From Maledivibacter halophilus (lineage in GTDB: Bacteria > Bacillota > Clostridia > Peptostreptococcales > Caminicellaceae): a DNA stretch of 64,000 bases. The DNA lies in the NCBI RefSeq assembly GCF_900167445.1, contig NZ_FUZT01000006.1:124001-188000 (forward strand), read 5' to 3'. The translations under genes were made by a program, and so were the position numbers. Shown piece after piece: positions 42,166 through 51,256 of this stretch; within the stretch, counting starts at the first letter, position 1, and every line of letters begins with the position of its first letter. The notes under the pieces were generated by a model, which saw only the letters and a program-made list of their open reading frames with translations, was not told the DNA's origin and ran no database searches.

Positions 42166-42196
42166 AGCCCTGAACTGTTTCAGGGTTCTATAATTT
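42166..42196 (+). terminator. Terminator after the cold-shock gene
   Basis: AGCCCTGAA (42166-42174) and TTCAGGGTT (42179-42187) with one wobble, then TATAATTTTTT. Confidence 0.8.
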
Positions 42197-42210
42197 TTTG
42201 AATTGCATAG

Positions 42211-42268
42211 GGAGCTGTATGGTGAAATTTAATTTTCTCAGGTAATCTCTGAGAATTTTTTAAGCTCC
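42211..42268. repeat. Nested hairpin next to a family A half element
   Basis: Outer GGAGCT (42211-42216) and AGCTCC (42263-42268), inner TTCTCAG (42235-42241) and CTGAGAA (42249-42255) followed by six T. The sequence continues into GTTTTATGAGCGTATATC, resembling a family A arm. Confidence 0.4.
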
Positions 42269-42329
42269 TAAAGTTTTATGAGCGTATATCTAGAGATAAA
42301 GTATTAGATTAAATATTTATATAAATGGC

Positions 42330-42459
42330 AAAAACACCTATTATAGATATTCCAGTAAAACAATTAATTTACACATATGAAAAATCCCCGGAAACATTGG
42401 ATATTTTCATACGCATAAATTAAGTTTTACTATTAGAAATCTATATGTTAGGTGTTTTT
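42330..42459. repeat. Family A palindromic element with 11-base exact ends
   Basis: AAAAACACCTA (42330-42340) and TAGGTGTTTTT (42449-42459) are exact inverted ends. Inside, ATAGATATTCCAGTAAAAC and TTAATTTACACATATGAAAA are mirrored by TTTTCATACGCATAAATTAA and GTTTTACTATTAG. The centre has CCCCGG. It lies just before the chemoreceptor promoter. Confidence 0.75.
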
Positions 42460-42471
42460 ATAATGTTTAAA

Positions 42472-42500
42472 TTGACATATATATAAGATGGGTATACAAT
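42472..42500 (+). promoter_or_regulatory. Sigma-A-type promoter for the chemoreceptor gene
   Basis: TTGACA (42472-42477), 17 bases, TACAAT (42495-42500). It predicts a leader of about 135 bases before the ATG at 42642. Confidence 0.6.
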
Positions 42501-42641
42501 TTAATAAAAAAGAGTCGAATTTTGACGAATGATGCCAGAAATACACGAATCACATGAGAGGGGATGATATCTAAAATAAGTAGAAAAACTTTGCAAAGTA
42601 TTGTTAAAAGCTTCATAATTCTAATTTAAGGAGTGAAAAAA

Positions 42642-44753
42642 ATGAAGTCCCTAAAAAGTAGAATGATAATCAATATGTCTATAAGTATTATAGTAATAAT
42701 TGCTATAATTGTTAGTGTAGTAGGGATCAATACACGGAAGAATTCACTAGAATCTGCTTATGAATCAACTGAAATACAAGGAAGATTGGCTGCTAAACAA
42801 GTGGAGCAGGAATTAGAAGATTCAATGGATACGGCAAGGACTTTAGCAAATAGCTTTGAAGGTCTTAAACAAGCAGGTATACCTGACAGAAGAAAAATTA
42901 ATTCTATACTTAAAAATGTATTAGCTGAAAATCCTGAAATTTTTGGTTTGTGGACAATATGGGAACCAAATGCTTTTGATGGTGAAGATGAAGTTTTCAA
43001 AAACACCGATGGTCATGACGAAACTGGAAGATTTATTCCATATTGGTACTATAGTGGAGATAGTATAGAGTTAATTCCATGCGAGGGTTATAAAACTCAG
43101 GGAAGTGGAGACTATTATTTAAAAGCCAAAAATTCTGGTGAAGAAATAATACTTGAACCTTATACATATGAAATAAATGGAAAGAAAATACTAATGACAT
43201 CCCTTTCAGTACCTATTAAAATTGATGGAAAAGTTATTGGAGTTGTAGGTACTGATATATCTTTAGAAAAATTACAAGCCATTAGTGATGAAATTAAGCT
43301 ATATAAATCAGGCTATGGAGTTATTATATCCAACTTAGGAACTTATGTTACCCATAAAAAAGAAGAATTGTTAGGAACAAACATTATAGATACAGATATG
43401 AATAATAAAGAAGAAATGAAAAAAGCAATTGAGTCAGGTGAATACTTTAATACAATTGCGATATCAGAAGTCAATAATAAAGAGAATTATATGCAGCAAG
43501 TTCCGATAAAAATAGGTAATACAAAAACGCCCTGGTCAGTTGCAGTATCGGTGCCAATAAATGAAGTTACACAAAAAACCAATAAATTGATTCAAATGTT
43601 AATAATAATAGGGATATTAGGATTATTGGTTTTAATTGGTATTATCTATATAATTTCAAGTAGAATAGCATCGCCTATAAAAGTTTTGTCTGATATAATT
43701 GACAAGCTATCAAATTATGATTTAACCTTGGATAAGAATAGTAAAGCAGTAAAATATACAGAAAGAAAAGATGAAATTGGAATTATATCTAGAGCATTAA
43801 CAACAATGCAGCAAAATCTTATTTCTTTAATTAAAAATATTTCTCATGATTCTGAGCAGGTTGCCTCTTCTTCTGAGGAGCTTACAGCAACTAGTCAACA
43901 ATCTTCAACAGCTGCAGAAGAAGTGGCTAGAACAATAGAAGAAATTGCAAGGGGTGCTGGGGAGCAGGCAAAGAATACAGAAAATGGTGCAGCCAATATT
44001 AATGTATTAGGTAATCTGATAGAAAAGAATCAGCAGAATATAAGAGGGCTAAATGAATCTACTAAAGAAGTAGATTTGTTAAAAAATGAAGGTATTGATA
44101 TTTTAAAGGAGCTTGTAAAAAAGACCGATGAAAATAATATGGCATTAAAGGAAGTAAATGAAGTTATAATGAATACTAACGAAAGTGCAAAGAAAATAGA
44201 AAATGCAAGTCAAATGATTAAAAGCATAGCAGAGCAAACAAATTTATTGTCACTAAATGCAGCGATAGAAGCAGCAAGGGCTGGAGAATCTGGTAAAGGT
44301 TTTGCAGTGGTTGCAAATGAAATAAGGAAATTGGCAGAGCAATCCAACGAATTTACAGAAGAAATTGCTAATATTATTGGAGAATTGACTGATAAAACGG
44401 AAAAAGCAGTAGATAATGTAAAGCAAATTGATAAAATTGCAGCATCTCAAACTGAAAGTGTAGAAAAAACCAGTGAAAGATTTGAAGGAATTAATCATGC
44501 AATAGAGAAAATGAAAGATGTAATAAAAAATATAAATAATTCTGGTGAAGAAATGGAAGTTAAGAAAAATGAAATTATAGATATAATAGAAAATCTATCG
44601 GCTATATCTGAAGAAAATGCAGCAGGGACTGAGGAAGCTTCGGCATCAGTAGAAGAGCAAACAGCTTCTATGGAAGAAATTGCAAATGCAAGCGAAGCAT
44701 TGGCAAAATTAGCAGAAGAAATGCAGGAGAGTATTTCTAAATTTAAGTTTTAA
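42642..44753 (+). CDS. Methyl-accepting chemotaxis protein with double-Cache sensor domain
   Basis: 703 residues. Membrane span 1 (about 8-27), an extracellular dCache domain (about 40-300; [14 protein letters not shown] and [14 protein letters not shown]), span 2 (about 317-339), HAMP, and a long cytoplasmic coiled coil with the signalling tip [19 protein letters not shown] (about 532-550). It senses a small extracellular ligand and signals to CheA. There is no C-terminal CheR-tethering peptide. The ATG at 42642 has AAGGAG 8 bases upstream; an in-frame GTG at 42633 overlaps that site. The solitary cheR gene lies about 5 kb away. Confidence 0.93.
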   Translation: MKSLKSRMIINMSISIIVIIAIIVSVVGINTRKNSLESAYESTEIQGRLAAKQVEQELEDSMDTARTLANSFEGLKQAGIPDRRKINSILKNVLAENPEIFGLWTIWEPNAFDGEDEVFKNTDGHDETGRFIPYWYYSGDSIELIPCEGYKTQGSGDYYLKAKNSGEEIILEPYTYEINGKKILMTSLSVPIKIDGKVIGVVGTDISLEKLQAISDEIKLYKSGYGVIISNLGTYVTHKKEELLGTNIIDTDMNNKEEMKKAIESGEYFNTIAISEVNNKENYMQQVPIKIGNTKTPWSVAVSVPINEVTQKTNKLIQMLIIIGILGLLVLIGIIYIISSRIASPIKVLSDIIDKLSNYDLTLDKNSKAVKYTERKDEIGIISRALTTMQQNLISLIKNISHDSEQVASSSEELTATSQQSSTAAEEVARTIEEIARGAGEQAKNTENGAANINVLGNLIEKNQQNIRGLNESTKEVDLLKNEGIDILKELVKKTDENNMALKEVNEVIMNTNESAKKIENASQMIKSIAEQTNLLSLNAAIEAARAGESGKGFAVVANEIRKLAEQSNEFTEEIANIIGELTDKTEKAVDNVKQIDKIAASQTESVEKTSERFEGINHAIEKMKDVIKNINNSGEEMEVKKNEIIDIIENLSAISEENAAGTEEASASVEEQTASMEEIANASEALAKLAEEMQESISKFKF

Positions 44754-44764
44754 TAATTGTATGA

Positions 44765-44793
44765 AGAGCTAACCATTGGTTGGTTCTTCTTTT
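44765..44793 (+). terminator. Terminator after the chemoreceptor gene
   Basis: AGAGCTAACC (44765-44774) pairs with GGTTGGTTCT (44778-44787) with two wobbles, followed by TCTTTTT. Confidence 0.75.
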
Positions 44794-44948
44794 TAAATTT
44801 TTAGTCAAATATTTATAGGAATAACCAACTATAAACAAAGTGTTATAAATTTATATTTAGATTTGAAATCTTATATATAATAAATAAAGAAAGGTAAAAT
44901 TATATTGTTTGTTAAATAGACAACAAATATGTACAAGGTGATAATATT

Positions 44949-45038
44949 ATGATCAAATGAATTTATTACAAATATTTAAAAATTACCTATATTTACCTTT
45001 TAGCAATCGTTTTGCTATTAATATTTGCAAAGAAATAA
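44949..45038 (+). pseudogene. Tiny membrane-peptide frame interrupted by an early TGA
   Basis: ATG with AAGGTGATA upstream, then Ile-Lys-TGA, after which the frame stays open for 25 codons encoding IYYKYLKITYIYLLAI then VLLLIFAKK and TAA. A TGG-to-TGA change would turn a 29-residue single-span peptide into this. It may be a dead small gene or chance. The rest of the 44794-45158 gap shows no other gene. Confidence 0.3.
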
Positions 45039-45158
45039 CTGTCAAATTTAAAAGATATTGATAAAATTATAACAATATGTTAATATCTCCTTAGGATCAT
45101 TAAGTTATTTAATGACATCATAAATTTAATAGACTAAATTTATAGGAGGGGTATCATC

Positions 45159-46523
45159 ATGGAAAAGGTTTTATCATTATTTGAAACAATTAATTCCTTT
45201 GTATGGGGGCCGCCATTATTAATTTTATTGGTAGGTACTGGAATATTTTTAACATCAAAATTAGGCTTGCTTCAAATAGTAAAACTACCTTTAGCACTTA
45301 AGTATTTATTTTCAAAGGATGATGATTCAACAGGTGAGGGGGATGTATCAAGCTTTGCAGCTTTATGTACAGCTTTGGCGGCAACTATAGGAACAGGAAA
45401 TATAGTTGGTGTTGCCACTGCGATAAAATTAGGTGGACCTGGAGCTCTGTTTTGGATGTGGATAGCTGCTTTCTTTGGTATGGCAACAAAATATTCAGAG
45501 GGTTTATTGGCGGTAAAGTACAGAGTTACTGATGAAAATGGTGAAATGTCAGGTGGTCCAATGTACTACATAGAAAAGGGTCTTGGAAATAAATGGCTGG
45601 CAAAGATTTTTGCTATATTTGGAATAGGGGTTGCCTATTTTGGTATAGGTACTTTTCCCCAGGTAAATGCCATAACTAATGCAATCAAAATTTCATTGAA
45701 TCTGCCTATTGCAGTAAGTGCACTTATTCTAACTGTTTTAGTGGCATTGGTTACACTTGGTGGGATTAAAAGTATATCAAGGGTATCTGAGTTAATAGTA
45801 CCATTTATGGCAGTACTTTATATATTGGGAGCATTAGCAATTTTATTGTATAACTATAAATTAATACCTCAAACTATTGGGTTAGTTATCAGTAGTGCTT
45901 TTAATGGAACAGCAGCTACAGGGGGCTTTTTAGGAGCTGGAGTAATGCTTGCTATAAGAAGTGGAGTATCAAGGGGAGTATTTTCTAATGAATCTGGTCT
46001 TGGTAGTGCTCCAATAGCAGCTGCTGCAGCTAAAACTAAGTCTTGTGTTAGACAGGGGTTAATTTCAATGACTGGAACTTTTTTCGATACTATTGTTGTT
46101 TGTACCATGACGGGTTTAGTTCTTGTAATGACTGGAGTATGGAATTCAAATTTAGAAGGAGCTGCAATGACAAACGAGGCTTTCAGAATAGGCCTTCCTA
46201 CAGCATTTATTGGTCAGTTTATTGTTACTGTAGGTCTTTGTTTCTTTGCATTTACCACTATATTGGGATGGAATTATTATGGTGAAAGATGTACAGAATA
46301 TCTTTTTGGAGTAAGGGGAATAAAACCATATAAATATATATTCATATGTATAATAGCTTCGGGAGCATTAAATCTCAAATTAGATCTTATTTGGATTATG
46401 GCAGATATAGTAAATGGATTAATGGCAATTCCAAACCTTATTGGAATTATAGGTTTAAGCGGTATAATTGTCAATGAAACTAGAAAATACTTTAATAATG
46501 GAAAAAAAGTAAAAACATTATAA
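45159..46523 (+). CDS. Sodium:alanine symporter family protein (AGCS)
   Basis: 454 residues with about 10-11 membrane spans. Family signatures are FAALCTALAATIGTGNIVGV (about 66-85), GGPMYYIEKGLG and the C-terminal FAFTTILGWNYYGERC (about 368-383). It imports alanine or glycine with sodium. AGGAGGGG lies 8-9 bases before the ATG. It is monocistronic with a strong terminator. No glycine riboswitch-like sequence was seen upstream. Confidence 0.95.
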   Translation: MEKVLSLFETINSFVWGPPLLILLVGTGIFLTSKLGLLQIVKLPLALKYLFSKDDDSTGEGDVSSFAALCTALAATIGTGNIVGVATAIKLGGPGALFWMWIAAFFGMATKYSEGLLAVKYRVTDENGEMSGGPMYYIEKGLGNKWLAKIFAIFGIGVAYFGIGTFPQVNAITNAIKISLNLPIAVSALILTVLVALVTLGGIKSISRVSELIVPFMAVLYILGALAILLYNYKLIPQTIGLVISSAFNGTAATGGFLGAGVMLAIRSGVSRGVFSNESGLGSAPIAAAAAKTKSCVRQGLISMTGTFFDTIVVCTMTGLVLVMTGVWNSNLEGAAMTNEAFRIGLPTAFIGQFIVTVGLCFFAFTTILGWNYYGERCTEYLFGVRGIKPYKYIFICIIASGALNLKLDLIWIMADIVNGLMAIPNLIGIIGLSGIIVNETRKYFNNGKKVKTL

Positions 46524-46555
46524 GGAATTCGAAAGAGATAATAAAAATTAATTAT

Positions 46556-46594
46556 AAAGTCCCTATTTTAAAAAGGTAGGGACTTTTTTTTATT
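46556..46594 (+). terminator. Terminator after the symporter gene
   Basis: AAAGTCCCTA (46556-46565) and TAGGGACTTT (46577-46586), then six more T. Confidence 0.9.
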
Positions 46595-46728
46595 TATTTA
46601 GAAAAATAAAAAGTTGAGAAAATATATATTATATTGGAATTTTATTCAATATTTCACCTTGATTGTTTTCTTATGTAAAAATATAATAATATATATAAAA
46701 TGTTTTTATTATGTTAGGGGGGATAAAT

Positions 46729-47148
46729 TTGCGAAAAGAGAGAGTGTCAGAGATAATTGCTTATTTTAGATCAGATGTAAAATCGGTTTGGAATGTTGTT
46801 ACTAATAATTTAGATTACGGATGGAGAAGCGATATAGATCATATTGAGGTTTTGCCTGGAGAAAAGGAATGGATAGAATATAGCAATGATGGAAAAGCAA
46901 CAAACTTTATGATGACAAAAAAAGAAAAATATAAGAAATATGAATTTAATATGGGAAATAAGATGTTTACTGGATATTGGACGGGACATTTTTCCGAAAC
47001 TGAAAACGGAGGGACAAAGGTTATCTTTACTGAAAATATATTTATTAAAAATCCTATTGTTCATTATATTTCATATTTCATTTGGGATTTGAAAAAGATT
47101 CAAAATATATATATTGTAGATTTAAAAAAGAAATTAGGTGAAATATAA
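46729..47148 (+). CDS. SRPBCC (START-like) domain protein
   Basis: 139 residues with the pattern of the polyketide cyclase/Bet v 1-like fold: an N-terminal strand and helix (VSEIIAYFRSDVKSVWNVVT), then several strands ending in TKVIFTENIFIKN and a long C-terminal helix. The fold binds hydrophobic ligands; the ligand is not inferable. The TTG at 46729 has AGGGGGGAT 7 bases upstream and avoids a leader lying in that site. The next gene starts 2 bases after its stop, so the two form an operon. Confidence 0.78.
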   Translation: MRKERVSEIIAYFRSDVKSVWNVVTNNLDYGWRSDIDHIEVLPGEKEWIEYSNDGKATNFMMTKKEKYKKYEFNMGNKMFTGYWTGHFSETENGGTKVIFTENIFIKNPIVHYISYFIWDLKKIQNIYIVDLKKKLGEI

Positions 47149-47150
47149 AC

Positions 47151-47882
47151 ATGGCCATGACAAAGGACGAAATAATAGAATACTTAAATGAAATCAAATC
47201 AGATAAGTTCAGAAAAAACATTATTAAGCTTGGAATTCCGGAAGAAAAAAGTATTGGTGTCTCAACAGGTGAAATAAGAAAACTTGCAAGAAAAATAAAA
47301 ATAGATCATCATTTAGCTGAAGAATTATGGGTTGCTGGATATCATGAAGCTAGACTGTTATCTATCTTAATTATGGATGAAAGTAAAGTAAGCTTAAATT
47401 ATGTTTCACAGTTAATGAAGGATGTGATGTCCTGGGATTTATGTGATCACATTTGTAAAAATCTTATTATTAAAATGCCATCATATGAGGAATTGATTTT
47501 TGATTGGTGTTGTGACCATAGAGTCTATTATAAACGTGCTGCATTTTCCTTAATAGCATCTACTATGATCCATAAAAAAGAAATTGAAAAGGATGAAGTT
47601 AACAGATATATTGATATAATTAGAGAATGTGGTGATGACAGTAGAAATCATGTAAAGAAGGCTGTTAGCTGGGCGTTAAGAGAAATTGGAAAGAAGGATT
47701 TTGATTGTCAGGAACAGGCGATTCAACTGGCATATGAATTTATTGAAGGTTCACAAAAAAACCTCAATTGGATAGGAAAAAATGCCTTAAAAGAGCTTGA
47801 AACTTTAGTTTCAGTTAAAGAGCGTGGTCGATTATTGTCATCTAATTCTAAGATGGGTAAAAGGATACAGAAAGATACATAG
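47151..47882 (+). CDS. DNA alkylation repair protein (AlkD-like HEAT-repeat glycosylase family)
   Basis: 243 residues of predicted helical HEAT-like repeats. Typical AlkD segments are VSTGEIRKLARKI (about 37-49), SWDLCDHIC (about 98-106), YYKRAAFSLIA and NHVKKAVSWALREIGK (about 163-178). AlkD-type enzymes remove cationic alkylated purines. It is coupled to the SRPBCC gene upstream. The last codons and stop overlap a small GATACAT/ATGTATC hairpin of a type common at clostridial repeat sites, so the natural C-terminus may have been altered. Confidence 0.88.
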   Translation: MAMTKDEIIEYLNEIKSDKFRKNIIKLGIPEEKSIGVSTGEIRKLARKIKIDHHLAEELWVAGYHEARLLSILIMDESKVSLNYVSQLMKDVMSWDLCDHICKNLIIKMPSYEELIFDWCCDHRVYYKRAAFSLIASTMIHKKEIEKDEVNRYIDIIRECGDDSRNHVKKAVSWALREIGKKDFDCQEQAIQLAYEFIEGSQKNLNWIGKNALKELETLVSVKERGRLLSSNSKMGKRIQKDT

Positions 47883-47900
47883 GGACGGTTCTAATGTATC
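47874..47900. repeat. REP-like hairpin containing AGGGACGGTTCT at the alkD end
   Basis: GATACAT (47874-47880) and ATGTATC (47894-47900) enclose AGGGACGGTTCTA. From memory, GGGACGGTTCT within a short palindrome is a frequent dispersed motif in Clostridia, often near REP-associated transposase genes. None is present here. Confidence 0.4.
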
Positions 47901-48076
47901 CTTAATATCTAAGTGGCTCAATTGAATCTGGTTAAAATGTGAGACTAAATATTATATAGTATAGGGTGTTATTGTGTATATACAAATATATTTTTATAAA
48001 TAGAATAATTTGGCTAAAATGATAAATAATAATATTGTATCGGTATAAAATTATTTTTAAAAAGGAGGAGAAATAA

Positions 48077-48268
48077 ATGCAAAATAGAAATGCAAGGCAG
48101 CAAGTACAAGATGTATATACACAACTTCAAACTTGTAAGAATAATTTAAATCAAGCTGTTAATTCAGTAGAAAAACAACAGAATAAGGTTCAAATTCAAA
48201 ATACTATAGCTGCAATCGATAATGCAATATCTACTGCTAATAGAACTCTTTCAAACTATCAAGAATAA
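48077..48268 (+). CDS. Small helical hypothetical protein, 63 residues
   Basis: An excellent AAAGGAGGAG ribosome site 6-7 bases before the ATG and a clear terminator after the stop argue for a real gene. The protein is rich in Gln and Asn, has no hydrophobic span, one Cys (TCKNNLNQA), and looks like two amphipathic helices (VQDVYTQLQTCKNN and IQNTIAAIDNAIST). The size and composition recall small spore-coat or forespore proteins of Clostridia, but I cannot assign a family. Confidence 0.75.
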   Translation: MQNRNARQQVQDVYTQLQTCKNNLNQAVNSVEKQQNKVQIQNTIAAIDNAISTANRTLSNYQE

Positions 48269-48316
48269 ATACAAAATTATAGTTAAACAGTAACTATAAT
48301 TAAGCTAATAATTATT

Positions 48317-48350
48317 AAAAAGTCTTAGCATAGGTGCTAGGGCTTTTTAA
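48317..48350 (+). terminator. Terminator after the 63-residue protein gene
   Basis: AAAAAGTCTTAGCA (48317-48330) pairs with TGCTAGGGCTTTTT (48335-48348) with two wobbles. Confidence 0.85.
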
Positions 48351-48572
48351 GTTATATTGATAAAAATTGGTAATTCAATTTTACAAAAACTAGAGGGTTT
48401 TGATATAATAATAAATATAGGTATATCAACCTTAAAGTATTATAAATTCTAATGTTGGTTATCCATAGATAGTTAAACTTAAGAATTTTATTTGATATAT
48501 ATAAACAGCAAAAAATCTATAAAGTATAAAGATTTTTATTGATGCAAAAACTATATAAAGAGGTGGTTTAGT
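48351..48572. other. Spacer before the AMMECR1/MEMO gene
   Basis: Contains TTGATATA..TATATCAA pairing near 48398-48427 and an AAAAATCT (48511-48518)/AGATTTTT (48530-48537) hairpin about 35 bases before the gene. No reading frame seen. Confidence 0.4.
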
Positions 48573-49973
48573 ATGGGAAAAATATTATCTTTTTATACAA
48601 TGCCCCATCCTCCAATTATAATTCCCCAGGTAGGACGGGGAGAAGAAGAAAAAATAAAAGAAACATCTGAGGCATGCTATAAAGTTGCCGAGGAAATAGC
48701 AAGCATAAAACCCGATACAATAATAATCGTTACTCCCCATGGACCAATGTTTAGTGATGCTGTTGCAGTATCTTGTGAAAGCAGTATATCAGGAAACTTA
48801 AGTAGGTTTGGAGCCAGAGAGATAGAGTTAAATTTAGATATAGATTTAGATTTAACAGAAAAAATAATTGAATATGGAAATAAAGAAGGAATTTTAACTG
48901 CAGAAGTAACAAAAGATTTTGCTAAACAATATGAAGTTAATTATGAACTGGACCATGGAGCTATGATACCTTTGTATTTTATAAATCAAAAGTTTTCAAA
49001 TTATAGAATAGTTCACATAACCTATGGTATGCTGCCTAAAATGCAGCTTTATAGATTTGGTATGAGTATAAAAAAAGCTGTGGAAGATATCAACACCAAT
49101 GCAGTATTCATTGCCAGTGGAGATTTATCCCACAGACTCACTGATGATGGTCCCTACGAATACAGCCCATATGGTGAAAAATTTGATAATGAGATAGTAT
49201 CTCTTCTTAAAAAAGGTGATGTTTCCGGCATCTTTAATATGAATCCTACAATTATTGAAAAGGCAGGAGAATGCGGTCTCAGATCCTTTTATATTATGCT
49301 AGGGGCAATGAACGGATATGATATTAGGGGAAATCTTCTATCCTATGAAGGAACCTTTGGTGTTGGATACTGTGTTATGAAAATTTTTATTGGTGAAGGC
49401 AAGAAAGATACATATGATAAACTGTTAAAAGAAAACAAAAAAAGGATTAAGGAAAAAATAGCAAATGAAGACCCCTATGTGAAACTTGCTAGAGAAAGCT
49501 TAACTTACTATCTAAAGTACGGTGATTATATTAGCATACCTAGCTATGTAACCGATGAAATGAAGAAATCTAAAAGGGGAGTTTTTGTATCATTGAAAAA
49601 GGAAGGTCAATTAAGGGGATGTATAGGAACAATATTGCCAACTACAGAAAATGTGGCCAAGGAGATTATAAAAAATGCTGTTGAAGCTGGTGAGCATGAT
49701 CCAAGATTTTTACCTGTAAGTGAAGAAGAGTTAGAGGAATTGGACTTTTCCGTTGATGTACTCACAAAGCCTCAAAAAGCTTTAAGGGAAGAGCTGGATC
49801 CTAAAAAATATGGTGTAATAGTTAGAAGTGAATTTAAGTCTGGATTATTACTTCCAAATCTTGAAGGAGTAGATACTGTGGAGCAGCAGCTTCGTATTGC
49901 CCTTCAAAAGGGAAATATATCTCCCAATGAAAAATATACTATTGAGAAATTTGAAGTTATAAGATATAAATAG
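48573..49973 (+). CDS. AmmeMemoRadiSam system fusion protein: MEMO (AmrB) and AMMECR1 (AmrA)
   Basis: 466 residues. Residues 1-275 form a MEMO-type domain of the extradiol-dioxygenase LigB fold (MPHPPIIIPQVGRGEE, VTPHGPMFSD, LDHGAMIPL, ASGDLSHRL). Residues about 295-466 are an AMMECR1 domain with its hallmark LRGCIGTI (about 349-356). The two domains are often separate genes; here they are fused. A radical-SAM partner gene follows 31 bases later. The three proteins co-occur across bacteria and archaea; a nucleic-acid or metabolite modification has been proposed, but the reaction is unknown. Confidence 0.92.
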   Translation: MGKILSFYTMPHPPIIIPQVGRGEEEKIKETSEACYKVAEEIASIKPDTIIIVTPHGPMFSDAVAVSCESSISGNLSRFGAREIELNLDIDLDLTEKIIEYGNKEGILTAEVTKDFAKQYEVNYELDHGAMIPLYFINQKFSNYRIVHITYGMLPKMQLYRFGMSIKKAVEDINTNAVFIASGDLSHRLTDDGPYEYSPYGEKFDNEIVSLLKKGDVSGIFNMNPTIIEKAGECGLRSFYIMLGAMNGYDIRGNLLSYEGTFGVGYCVMKIFIGEGKKDTYDKLLKENKKRIKEKIANEDPYVKLARESLTYYLKYGDYISIPSYVTDEMKKSKRGVFVSLKKEGQLRGCIGTILPTTENVAKEIIKNAVEAGEHDPRFLPVSEEELEELDFSVDVLTKPQKALREELDPKKYGVIVRSEFKSGLLLPNLEGVDTVEQQLRIALQKGNISPNEKYTIEKFEVIRYK

Positions 49974-50004
49974 AGGTTAATATTATTGAAATGCAGGTGA
50001 TATT

Positions 50005-50991
50005 TTGCTAAATAATGCCTTGTTTTATGAAAAATATAATGAAAAAATAAAGTGTTTTTTATGTCCACATAATTGCATTATAGATAAAGGTCAGTTTGGA
50101 TTATGCTCTGTTAGGACAAATAAAGACGGCTCTTTGAAAACTATTAATTATGGAGAAATAACAGCCATTGCAAAGGATCCTATAGAGAAAAAACCTCTCT
50201 ATCATTTTAAACCTACCAAAAACATATTATCAGTAGGAAGCTTTGGCTGTAATTTTTCCTGTGACTTTTGTCAAAACCATAGAATAGCCCATAACAAACC
50301 AAAAAGTGATTTTTTATCACCAGATAAACTTATAAAAATTAGTTTAGACTTAAAGAATAATGTAGGAATAGCATTTACATATAATGAACCCACTATATGG
50401 TATGAGTATATATATGATGTATCAAAAAGGGTTAAAGAAAATTATCCAAATTTAAGTATAGTTCTTGTTACCAATGGATATATGGAAAGGGAGCCTTTAT
50501 TAAGAATTTTACCCTATATAGATGCTATGAATATAGATTTGAAATCCTTTAATCAGAAATATTATAAGAAAACATGTGGCGGAAATTTAAATAATGTCCT
50601 TAGAACTATTGAAAAAGCAGTAAAAAAGTGTCATGTAGAAATAACCACATTATTGGTAAATGGTATTAATGATTCCAAAGAAGAAATTGAAGAGATTGCT
50701 TCTTATTTAGGAAGACTTGATAAAAATATTCCCCTGCATTTGTCTCGATATTTTCCTGCTTATAAAATGAACTATCCTCCTACAGAAATAGATGTAATGA
50801 TAAGGTCAAGGAAAATAGCTCAAAAATATTTGAACTATGTATATTTAGGGAATATAGCTAATGTAGATAATTCTACTTATTGTCCTCAGTGCAATAAGCT
50901 TTTAATAGAGCGAAAGGGCTTTTTCTCAAAAATTTATATTGGAGACAATATTTGTCCAGAGTGTGGATATGATTTGCAAATATTGTTATAG
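50005..50991 (+). CDS. amrS: AmmeMemoRadiSam system radical SAM enzyme (AmrS)
   Basis: 328 residues. The AdoMet-binding cluster motif is CNFSCDFCQNHRIAHN (Cys at about 85, 89 and 92). An N-terminal CFLCPHNCIIDKGQFGLC has four more cysteines, and the C-terminus holds a zinc ribbon (CPQC about residue 292 and CPEC about 318). Related to pyruvate formate-lyase activating enzymes. TTG start with AGGTGA 5 bases upstream. It is coupled to the MEMO/AMMECR1 gene, with which it presumably acts. Confidence 0.92.
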   Translation: MLNNALFYEKYNEKIKCFLCPHNCIIDKGQFGLCSVRTNKDGSLKTINYGEITAIAKDPIEKKPLYHFKPTKNILSVGSFGCNFSCDFCQNHRIAHNKPKSDFLSPDKLIKISLDLKNNVGIAFTYNEPTIWYEYIYDVSKRVKENYPNLSIVLVTNGYMEREPLLRILPYIDAMNIDLKSFNQKYYKKTCGGNLNNVLRTIEKAVKKCHVEITTLLVNGINDSKEEIEEIASYLGRLDKNIPLHLSRYFPAYKMNYPPTEIDVMIRSRKIAQKYLNYVYLGNIANVDNSTYCPQCNKLLIERKGFFSKIYIGDNICPECGYDLQILL

Positions 50992-51185
50992 TTTAATTTT
51001 GAACTAATTTAAAACAAAGTAGGTATATAATTATATTGAAAAAGAGCAGCCCAATGAATCAACAAATGAGCTGGGATATATAATGAAATTGATAAAATAA
51101 TGTGTAGAAGCGATGAGGTTTTTTATAATGCCCATTGCTTTTATTTATGTATTATATTATTTGAAACTTTTTTTGATGTTGATAT

Positions 51186-51246
51186 AATAAATGCTCCTTC
51201 CGGGTTTTAATCTTAGTTTGCCTATTGCCAGAAAAGAGCATTTATT
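51186..51246. terminator. Hairpin downstream of the RpiR-type regulator (minus strand)
   Basis: AATAAATGCTC (51186-51196) and its exact complement (51236-51246) enclose 39 bases. It is placed to terminate the minus-strand regulator gene; the loop is long and the T run weak. Confidence 0.45.
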
Positions 51247-51256
51247 CCAGAATATT

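Noticed and set aside
44794-45158. Leader of the alanine/glycine symporter considered for a glycine riboswitch
   Set aside because: No GGAGAG or conserved purine-rich aptamer segments; sequence is plain AT-rich DNA with one small broken frame.
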